From the IMG/VR virus record IMGVR_UViG_3300032893_000190, positions 1 to 35,846 of that record: a stretch of DNA of 35,846 nucleotides; one strand, written 5' to 3'. Both the position numbers and the translations under genes were made by a program. The notes beneath the pieces are model-generated. The model was not told the origin of the DNA. It was given only the letters and a program-made list of their open reading frames with translations, and did not search any database. Positions 23,997 to 30,971 of the stretch are shown here, piece after piece. Numbering within the stretch: position 1 is the first letter of the stretch; each line of letters opens with the position of its first letter. Origin of the DNA: a virus.

Positions 23997-26996
23997 TTTT
24001 AATTTTCTGTTTAATGTTCTTAATTTTATAGATGCTATTTTTTCTTTATTAAGTTCTTGTATTCTTTCTTTAATTATTTTTTTTGTACGATCATCTGCTG
24101 CCGGATGGTTTAATATTTTTTCAAATAGTTCTGGCGGTAGGTTTGTATTTTGCGTTAAAGTATATAAAGTAGAGCTATTTGCTTCTGGATGGTTTAATAT
24201 TTTCTCGAACATTTCTGGCGGTAAATTACGATTAATTGTTAAACCGTATAAAATGTTCGAATCTGTACTTGGATAATTTAATATTTTTTCAAATAGTTCT
24301 GGCGGTAGATTTGGGTCTTTTGAAATATAATATAGAGCTATATTATTTATTTTTGGATGATTTAATATTTTCTCAAACATCTCTGGAGGCAATTTTTCAT
24401 TGACAACTAAACTTTCCAAGACATTATTATCTACTTCTGGATGATTGAATATCTTTTCAAATAGTTCTGGCGGTAGATATGGGTCTTTTGAAATATAATA
24501 TAGAGCCACATTATTTATTTTTGGATGATTTAATATTTTCTCAAACATTTCTGAAGGCAATTTTTCATTGACAGCTAAATTTTCCAAGACATTACTATTT
24601 ACTTTCGGATGATTTAATATCTTTTCAAACATTTCTGGCGGTAAATTTTCATTACAAGCCAAACGTTCTAAAACAGCACTATCTGTTTTTGGATGATTTA
24701 ATATTTTCTCAAACATTTCTGGAGGTAAATTTTCATTATAAACCAAACGTTCTAAAACAGCACTATCTGTTTTTGGATGATTGAATATTTTTTTCATTAT
24801 TTTTGGATTATTTGTAAATGTAGCTATAGTATTTAAATAATTTCCTTTTTCTATTTCTTCCAATTTTTCTTCTTCTGTAGCTTCATTATTTTTAATTTTG
24901 GCGCCTATAGTTTTGGAAATACTTTCAGCATCTTGAGTGATTAGAGTTAGGATTTTCTCCCAATTAGTCAGATCTTTAGTATATCTTGGCGCTTCTGATC
25001 GAGTGTCCATTGCATCAAAATACTCTATTTTCTTTATTTTGTTTTTTTCATCTCTATGAACTATAAGGGCGACCTTATAATTGCTGTTTTCTTTATCTAA
25101 ATCCTTTCTTAAAACGAAATAAAAAATAAAATTCTCGCTTTGGTAATCTTCAAAGTAGTAATGATTTTCCATAGTAATGCACCACTTTGTTCCCGATCCA
25201 TAAAAACAAGAAGCTGCCTTATCTTTTACATAGATGACAACACATTGGTCATCCTCATAAATTTTTCTTCCACCCTCTGTTTTAATTTCTAACTTTTCCC
25301 GGCGCTTTGATTTTCCTTTTTCAGCGTCTATGTCAAATAAGATGTCCATCAACTCTGTAAAGTTCTTATATGAATTAATGTCCTTATTATCAAGTTTATG
25401 TTGGTATTTATGAAAGAGCTCAACGACATCTGCTATTTCATTTTCAAGAGCTTTTCCTGATACTAATACCTTAACAGCATAAGAGAGATATTTATGATTG
25501 CCGGATGGATCCCTACGAGCTAACATGTCTATTTTGTCGGCGTACTCCGGATATTTGTTTTTAAGATCCGAAATTCTGCTGGCTAATTTTAGAATAGATA
25601 TCTTATAAAATTTGTTTAGTAATCCTCTTAATTTTATAGATGCTGTTTTTTCTTTATTAAGCTCTTGTATTCTTTCTTTAATTATTTTTTTTGTACGATC
25701 ATTTGCCGCCGGATGGTTTAATATTTTTTCAAATAGTTCTGGCGGCAGATTTTTGTGTACCGCCATAGCATCTAAAGCAAACCAATTTACTTTCGGATGA
25801 TTTAATATCCTCTCAAACATTTCTGAAGATAGGTTTTTATTGTTGGCTAGAATTTCTAAAGTTATATAATCTGTTTTTGGATGATTTAAGATCTTTTCAA
25901 ACATCTCTGGTGGTAGATTTGGTTTTTTTGCTAAAGAAAATAAAACATAATCATTTGTTTTCGGATGATTTAATATCTTTTCAAACATCTCTGGTGGTAG
26001 ATTTGGATTTTTTGCTAAATTAAGTAAAACACTATAATCTGTTTTTGGATGATTTAAGATCTTTTCAAACATTTCTGGAGGCAAATTTTCATTGCGAGCT
26101 AAACTCACTAATATTATCCTATCTATTTTTGGATGATTGAATATTTTTTTCATTATTTTTGGATTACTTGTAAATAAAGCTATATGGTTTAGATAATTTC
26201 CTTTTTCTATTTCAGCTAATAGTTCTTCTTCTGTAGCTTCATTATTTTTAATTTTAGCACCGACAGGTTTAGGAATGTTTTCAGCATCTTGAGTGATTAG
26301 AGTTAGGATTTTCTCCCAATTAGTCAGATCTTTAGTATATCTTGGTGTTTCCGATTGAGCGTCCATTGCATCAAAGTATTCTATTTTTTTTATTTTATTT
26401 TTATCATCTCTATAAACTACAACGGCAACTTTATAATTGCTGTTTTCTTTATCTAAATCCTTTCTTAAAATAAAATAAAAAATAATATTCTCGCTTTGAT
26501 AATCTTCAAAGTAGTCATGATTTTCCATAGTAATGCACCACTTTGTACCACTACCGTAGAAACAAGAGGCTGCCTTATCTTTTACATAGATGACCACACA
26601 CTGATTGTCCTCATAAATTTTTCTTCCTCCCTCTGTTTTAATTTCTAATTTTTCCTGGCGTTTGGACTTATTTTTATCTCTATCAATTTCGAATAAGGTG
26701 TCCCTCAGTTCTGTAAAGTTCTTATATGAATTAATGTCCTTATTATCAAGTTTATGTTGGTATTTATGAAAAAGATCAACGACATCTGCTATTTCATTTT
26801 CAAGAGCCTTCCCCGACACTAATGTTTTAACCGCATAAGGCAGATATTTATGATTGCCGGAAGGATCCCTACGAGCCAACATATCTATTTTGTCGGCGTA
26901 CTCCGGATATTTGTTTTTAAGATCCGAAATTCTGCTGGCTAATTTTAGAATAGATACCCTATAAAATATGTTAGATAGGGAAATGGCATGCTTCAT
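23982..26996 (-). CDS. Double-module GTKWC/helical-repeat protein
   Basis: 1004 residues made of two complete copies of one architecture (residues 1-462 and ~463-1004). Each copy has an ILKLASR start helix, KYPEYADKIDMLARRDPSG, a mixed alpha/beta domain with GSGTKWCIT (GTKWC at 150-154 and again near 602-606) and a YFDAMD strand. A solenoid of 28-residue repeats follows: six in the first copy, nine in the second. Each repeat is a nearly fixed helix, NLPPEMFEKILNHP, plus a variable helix such as TDYSVLLNLAKNP, like leucine-rich-variant (LRV) repeats. Each copy ends with KKIIKERIQEL and ASIKLR. D-P-S...GT(K/R)WC proteins occur as unknowns in many phages. No catalytic residue can be named. Function is unknown; a binding scaffold is likely. 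Confidence 0.85.
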   Translation of the reverse strand: MKHAISLSNIFYRVSILKLASRISDLKNKYPEYADKIDMLARRDPSGNHKYLPYAVKTLVSGKALENEIADVVDLFHKYQHKLDNKDINSYKNFTELRDTLFEIDRDKNKSKRQEKLEIKTEGGRKIYEDNQCVVIYVKDKAASCFYGSGTKWCITMENHDYFEDYQSENIIFYFILRKDLDKENSNYKVAVVVYRDDKNKIKKIEYFDAMDAQSETPRYTKDLTNWEKILTLITQDAENIPKPVGAKIKNNEATEEELLAEIEKGNYLNHIALFTSNPKIMKKIFNHPKIDRIILVSLARNENLPPEMFEKILNHPKTDYSVLLNLAKNPNLPPEMFEKILNHPKTNDYVLFSLAKKPNLPPEMFEKILNHPKTDYITLEILANNKNLSSEMFERILNHPKVNWFALDAMAVHKNLPPELFEKILNHPAANDRTKKIIKERIQELNKEKTASIKLRGLLNKFYKISILKLASRISDLKNKYPEYADKIDMLARRDPSGNHKYLSYAVKVLVSGKALENEIADVVELFHKYQHKLDNKDINSYKNFTELMDILFDIDAEKGKSKRREKLEIKTEGGRKIYEDDQCVVIYVKDKAASCFYGSGTKWCITMENHYYFEDYQSENFIFYFVLRKDLDKENSNYKVALIVHRDEKNKIKKIEYFDAMDTRSEAPRYTKDLTNWEKILTLITQDAESISKTIGAKIKNNEATEEEKLEEIEKGNYLNTIATFTNNPKIMKKIFNHPKTDSAVLERLVYNENLPPEMFEKILNHPKTDSAVLERLACNENLPPEMFEKILNHPKVNSNVLENLAVNEKLPSEMFEKILNHPKINNVALYYISKDPYLPPELFEKIFNHPEVDNNVLESLVVNEKLPPEMFEKILNHPKINNIALYYISKDPNLPPELFEKILNYPSTDSNILYGLTINRNLPPEMFEKILNHPEANSSTLYTLTQNTNLPPELFEKILNHPAADDRTKKIIKERIQELNKEKIASIKLRTLNRKLKLFSL
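23990..24815 (-). repeat. 28-residue (84-nt) helical repeat array, 9 units
   Basis: Coding tandem repeats of the second module. Units share the constant helix (L/M)FEKI(L/F)N(H/Y)P and differ in the second half. Two neighbouring units (TDSAVLERLVYNE and TDSAVLERLACNE) are nearly the same in DNA, and INN(V/I)ALYYISKDP occurs twice with one unit between, suggesting duplication of a two-unit block. Confidence 0.85.
25640..26150 (-). repeat. 28-residue (84-nt) helical repeat array, 6 units
   Basis: Coding repeats of the first module of the same gene. Units with TDYSVLLNLAKNP and TNDYVLFSLAKKP are close to units of the 29458 gene, so arrays of different paralogues exchange or share recent ancestry. 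Confidence 0.85.
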
Positions 26997-27022
26997 AATA
27001 TTATGCCCTAAAATTAGATATT
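26957..27022 (-). repeat. 66-nt duplicated start region, copy 1
   Basis: Identical base for base to 30906-30971. It covers the first codons of the repeat gene, its leader, and the last bases of the upstream gene. Here the upstream frame stops at TAA (27014-27016). Confidence 0.95.
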
Positions 27023-27976
27023 ATTCATATTTTTGACGAAATCATCTTCCCATATATTTATTAATTTAAAACCAGCGGATTTTAAATTAGCTTCTTTTTC
27101 TAATGTTTTTCTATAAAGCTCTCCAAAGGTAATTTTCTTTACCTTATTAATGTCTTTTGGATTATATTTATTTGGATTTCCGTGCCAAAAATCTCCATTA
27201 AATTCATATATTGTATTAGTTAGCGGGTCAAATCCATCGGCCCTATATGTCTTGCCATTTGCTTCTATTCTAACCGAACGAGTTTGCGGTGTATCTGGAA
27301 TTCCTAAACTATTTAACCACATTTTTTCCAAATGAGAAATTCCAGAAGGAGAGCAGGATTGACAGTTGGTAATTCCTTTTTCAAATCTTTTTACCGCATC
27401 ACTAATTCTCATAATAAATTCCACCTTACAGGATGGACAGGACCAAATTCCTTTTTTATGAGAGTTTGGAAAAACTTCATATGATTTCTTTTTATTCTTT
27501 TTTGACCAAGAAGCAGACAGTTTTTTATATTTATATTGTAATGATGTTTCTTTTGATATTTTTCTTTTTCCGCAATATGGGCAGCCACAATTTTTTGCCG
27601 TCTTGTTTGCTATGGGCTGATGATATGATTTTTTGCACTTATTACATATCCACCAAAATTTTTTCTTACTTCTTGGGGCGATTTTATCAGGAGTTTGTTT
27701 GTTCTTTTTAAAATCCCATTGTTTTGCTATTTTGGGATATTTTGTCTTAAGGCTATTCTTCTTGTTTATTTTTTTATTGCAACAGTATGGACATTTTTGA
27801 TGATAAATTGCTTTATTGCTTATTCTTTGTTCATAGATTTCATTACATTTGCTACATTTCCACCATGCCTTTTGCCCAGATCCGCGTGTAATTTGGTTTG
27901 GTGTTATTTTATTTTTATCATAGCACCATTCTTTTAGTAGGTGAGGATGAGTTATATTTAATGTCTTTTTTACCAT
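27014..27976 (-). CDS. Zinc-ribbon Vsr-like (EDxHD-type) endonuclease
   Basis: 320 residues from ATG 27976; the in-frame TTG one codon before lacks support. Residues ~1-210 hold four zinc-ribbon-like units, each with paired C-x2-C knuckles (CSKC/CPYC, CNKC/CPYC, CPSC/CQSC) and W-(W/S)-x-C lead-ins, as in the probable zinc-ribbon repeats found in phage nucleases. Residues ~215-320 carry SHLEKMW, YRADGFD, YEFNGDFWHGNP and KSAGFKLINIWEDDF, the E...D...(F/Y)WHG layout of Vsr/PD-(D/E)XK-fold homing endonucleases such as I-Bth0305I. It probably makes a strand break at a site in a related phage. It is free-standing: no intron is evident around it. It is followed 17 nt later by the double-module gene. 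Confidence 0.75.
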   Translation of the reverse strand: MVKKTLNITHPHLLKEWCYDKNKITPNQITRGSGQKAWWKCSKCNEIYEQRISNKAIYHQKCPYCCNKKINKKNSLKTKYPKIAKQWDFKKNKQTPDKIAPRSKKKFWWICNKCKKSYHQPIANKTAKNCGCPYCGKRKISKETSLQYKYKKLSASWSKKNKKKSYEVFPNSHKKGIWSCPSCKVEFIMRISDAVKRFEKGITNCQSCSPSGISHLEKMWLNSLGIPDTPQTRSVRIEANGKTYRADGFDPLTNTIYEFNGDFWHGNPNKYNPKDINKVKKITFGELYRKTLEKEANLKSAGFKLINIWEDDFVKNMNNI

Positions 27977-28045
27977 CAATGTCTTATATATCCGCTTACT
28001 TCCTGCATCAAGATTAAATAATCCTGTAAAAATCTCTCGTTATTT

Positions 28046-29452
28046 ATGTATTTTTGTATGCGCCAGAAGTTTGCCGGATTGCTGAAAGTGCCAGAACAAA
28101 CATTAAAGGAAGTTCAGGATTGGGCTGCCAGCGCTTATTGTAAGGTTGTTTATTCTTCATTAGATAAAATGCAATATCATTTCAATAATAGAAATGATGT
28201 AAAAAACACAATAAACAAGATTTTAGAAAGCAATAATTATAAAAGTTTAATGAAAATTGTAAGTTCAGGATCTCAAAATATAAATGATATTTTACCAGAG
28301 GTCGGAACTGCATTTGATTTGAATATTAGTTATTTTGCAGAAGAAGAAAACGATCCAAAAACAGGACGGGCTGGAGTTTATGATTGGGTAAGAAAACCAC
28401 CAACGCTACAAATATTTATTTATGGTCATGCCGATCAGAAGTATAATTTTAGACTTTATATTAATTATCAGGGTTATCAGGTTTCTACGGACCTTTTAAA
28501 AAATATAGATAGATATGAAGTTAAAGAATACATAAAAAATAACAGAGAGGGAATATTTGAGGTCTTAACAAATTTTAAGTATTTTGTTAATAATTTTGAG
28601 GCCTTTGATGATTACGATTTTAAGGAAATAAAGAAAATAAAAATCGAATTAATGAGGCATATAAAACCAGAATACAATATCGAGCAAATTATTAAGGTTC
28701 CGGCTCAATATATTATAGGTAATAGCAATGTAAATAGTATTGATTTTAAGGCAGTATTTATTTATGATAGAGATACGGCCAAGAGTATATATAAAGAAGA
28801 AAAATGGAGGGGGCTATGGGATGCAAGAAATAGTTGGGATGAAAGAAATAATACTGATATTTTAGGCGGTAATTTATATGTTTTTAAAGATCTGACAGAT
28901 TGGGATAAAGAAGGAGCAATGCCGTCAGTCCATCAAATACAAAGAGATCTTGAGGGAGTTAAGCAAACCGCTCGACATGAACTTCAACATGTAATCCAGA
29001 CATTTGCAATGGAATATAAACAAACAGAACTGGAGTTTGGATTACCTCCTGTTAAAATAAGAGAAAAAGAACACGATATACACGGCCTTAAATTACAAGA
29101 TCAAAAATCCAATGATAGGTTAGAGCATAGATTGAGGGATATAGAGTTTTATACTAATTTAACCGATGCTGTAGATGAATTTAGAAGACTATTAAATAAT
29201 CTTCCGTCGAAATTACATAAGGATGCTTTAAAGGCATATATTCATTTGATTGATATAAATGATTTAGACAAGAATTTAAACAATAATGAATATTTTAAAA
29301 ATAAAAATAGTTGGAATATGAAAAAAATATTGCTGGATAGAATTTATAAGGCCGCAAATAATAATTTTTTTGATACATTGAAAGATGCTCGTCCGGCTAA
29401 ATATCGAAAGGCCGTTATTGAGTTTATAAAGGCATTTCCTAATTTAGTTTAG
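28046..29452 (+). CDS. HExxH putative zinc metalloprotease-like protein
   Basis: 468 residues, the only plus-strand gene amid minus-strand neighbours. HELQH at residues 311-315, inside TARHELQHVIQTF, is an intact zinc-protease helix. A possible third ligand is the Glu of RLEHRLRDIEFYTN about 45 residues later. The N-terminal ~290 residues are alpha/beta without known motifs and begin with a helix FAGLLKVPEQTLKEVQDW. There is no signal peptide, so it would act in the cytoplasm or from the virion. An alternative start is ATG 28058; neither has a clear ribosome site. The end lies 5 nt from the end of the convergent gene. The protease activity is a motif-level prediction; the substrate is unknown. 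Confidence 0.65.
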   Translation: MYFCMRQKFAGLLKVPEQTLKEVQDWAASAYCKVVYSSLDKMQYHFNNRNDVKNTINKILESNNYKSLMKIVSSGSQNINDILPEVGTAFDLNISYFAEEENDPKTGRAGVYDWVRKPPTLQIFIYGHADQKYNFRLYINYQGYQVSTDLLKNIDRYEVKEYIKNNREGIFEVLTNFKYFVNNFEAFDDYDFKEIKKIKIELMRHIKPEYNIEQIIKVPAQYIIGNSNVNSIDFKAVFIYDRDTAKSIYKEEKWRGLWDARNSWDERNNTDILGGNLYVFKDLTDWDKEGAMPSVHQIQRDLEGVKQTARHELQHVIQTFAMEYKQTELEFGLPPVKIREKEHDIHGLKLQDQKSNDRLEHRLRDIEFYTNLTDAVDEFRRLLNNLPSKLHKDALKAYIHLIDINDLDKNLNNNEYFKNKNSWNMKKILLDRIYKAANNNFFDTLKDARPAKYRKAVIEFIKAFPNLV

Positions 29453-29457
29453 AATTA

Positions 29458-30945
29458 TTATTTATTAATAGAAAACTTTCTTCTTAGTACTCTTAATGAA
29501 TTTATAGATGCCTCTTTGGTTTTGTTGATTTTTTGTAATTCGATTAATTTTTTTGTGTGATCATTTGCCGCCGGATGGTTTAATATTTTTTCAAATAGTT
29601 CTGGCGGCAGATTTTTATGTGCCGATATAGCATCTAAAGCAAACCAATTTACTTTTGGATGATTTAATATCTTTTCAAACATCTCTGGTGGTAGATTTGG
29701 TTTTTTTGCTAAAGAAGATAAAACATAATCATTTGTTTTCGGATGATTTAATATCTTTTCAAACATCTCTGGTGGTAGATTTGGTTTTTTTGCTAAAGAA
29801 GATAAAACATAATCATTTGTTTTCGGATGATTTAATATCTTTTCAAACATCTCTGGTGGTAGATTTGGTTTTTTTGCTAAATAAGATAAAACACTATAAT
29901 CATTTGTTTTCGGATGATTTAATATCTTTTCAAACATCTCTGGTGGTAGATTTGGTTTTTTTGCTAAATAAGATAAAACATAATCATTTGTTTTCGGATG
30001 ATTTAAGATCTTTTCAAACATTTCTGGAGGTAAATTACGATTAGTTCCTAAACCGTATAAAATGCTCCAATTTGTTCTTGGATGATTTAATATTTTCTCC
30101 ATTATTTTTGGATTATTTGTAAATGTAGCTATAGTATTTAAATAGTTTCCTTTTTCTATTTCTGCCAATAGCTCTTCTTCTGTAGCTTCATTATTTTTAA
30201 TTTTGGCGCCTATAGTTTTGGGAATACTTTCGGCATCTTTAGTTATTAGGTTTAGAGTTGTTTCCCAATTAGTCAGATCTTTAGTATATCTTGGTGTTTC
30301 TGATCGAGTGTCCATTGCATCAAAGTATTCTATTTTATTTATTTTGTTTTTTTCATCCCTATAAACTACAACGGCAACCTTATAGTTATTGTATTCTTGA
30401 CTTAAATCTTTTCTTAAAATAAAATAAAAAATAATGTTTTCATCTTGATAATGTTTAAAGTAGTCATGATTTTCCATAGTGATACACCACTTTGTACCAC
30501 TGCCATAAAAACAAGAAGCCGCCTTATCTTTTACATAGATGACAACACACTGATCGTCCTCATATATCTTTCTTCCACCTTCTGTCTTGATCTCTAATTT
30601 TTCCTGGCGCCTTGATTTTCCCTTTTCAGCGTCTATGTCAAATAAAATATCTCTTAGCTCTGTAAAGTTCTTATATGAATTAATGTCCTTATTATCAAGT
30701 TTATGTTGGTATTTATGAAAAAGCTCAACGACATCTGCTATTTCGTTTTCAAGAGCCTTCCCCGACACTAATGTTTTAACAGCATAAGAGAGATATTTAT
30801 GATTGCCGGAAGGATCCCTACGAGCCAATATATCTATTTTGTCAGCGTACTCCGGATATTTGTTTTTAAGATCCGAAATTCTGCTGGCTAATTTTAGAAT
30901 AGATGCCCTATAAAATATGTTAGATAGGGAAATGGCATGCTTCAT
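29458..30945 (-). CDS. Single-module GTKWC/helical-repeat protein
   Basis: 495 residues, very close to the first module of the 23982 gene through the GTKWC domain (residues ~1-275), then seven 28-residue repeats. Four inner repeats (TNDYVLSYLAKKP, TNDYSVLSYLAKKP, TNDYVLSSLAKKP twice) are almost copies of each other, and one has an extra residue. The end has KKLIEL and EASINSLR in place of ASIKLR. The ATG is 4 nt after the stop of the 30950 gene, so the two form an operon. The variable helix positions are the part that would set binding specificity, by analogy to other solenoids. Function is unknown. Confidence 0.85.
   Translation of the reverse strand: MKHAISLSNIFYRASILKLASRISDLKNKYPEYADKIDILARRDPSGNHKYLSYAVKTLVSGKALENEIADVVELFHKYQHKLDNKDINSYKNFTELRDILFDIDAEKGKSRRQEKLEIKTEGGRKIYEDDQCVVIYVKDKAASCFYGSGTKWCITMENHDYFKHYQDENIIFYFILRKDLSQEYNNYKVAVVVYRDEKNKINKIEYFDAMDTRSETPRYTKDLTNWETTLNLITKDAESIPKTIGAKIKNNEATEEELLAEIEKGNYLNTIATFTNNPKIMEKILNHPRTNWSILYGLGTNRNLPPEMFEKILNHPKTNDYVLSYLAKKPNLPPEMFEKILNHPKTNDYSVLSYLAKKPNLPPEMFEKILNHPKTNDYVLSSLAKKPNLPPEMFEKILNHPKTNDYVLSSLAKKPNLPPEMFEKILNHPKVNWFALDAISAHKNLPPELFEKILNHPAANDHTKKLIELQKINKTKEASINSLRVLRRKFSINK
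29658..30080 (-). repeat. Near-identical 84-nt tandem repeats
   Basis: Units begin at 29658, 29742, 29826, 29913 and 29997 (GATGATTT on the plus strand). The spacing is 84, 84, 87 and 84 nt; the 87-nt unit holds one extra codon. The first two units are identical, and the others differ at a few bases. All are coding, so this is active repeat expansion rather than a noncoding array. Confidence 0.95.
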
Positions 30946-30971
30946 AATATTATGCCCTAAAATTAGATATT
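30906..30971 (-). repeat. 66-nt duplicated start region, copy 2
   Basis: Identical to 26957-27022. Here the same bases are read in a different frame by the upstream gene, which ends ISNFRA instead of stopping at the first TAA. This marks the edge of the gene duplication. Confidence 0.95.

Noticed and set aside
29655-30044. A 129-residue plus-strand frame across the repeat array
   Set aside because: It is an antisense shadow of the 84-nt coding repeats; a repeat length divisible by three keeps the opposite frame open. It has no ribosome site.
29658-30080. CRISPR-like array
   Set aside because: Units are contiguous, 84 nt long and coding, with no unique spacers and no cas genes.
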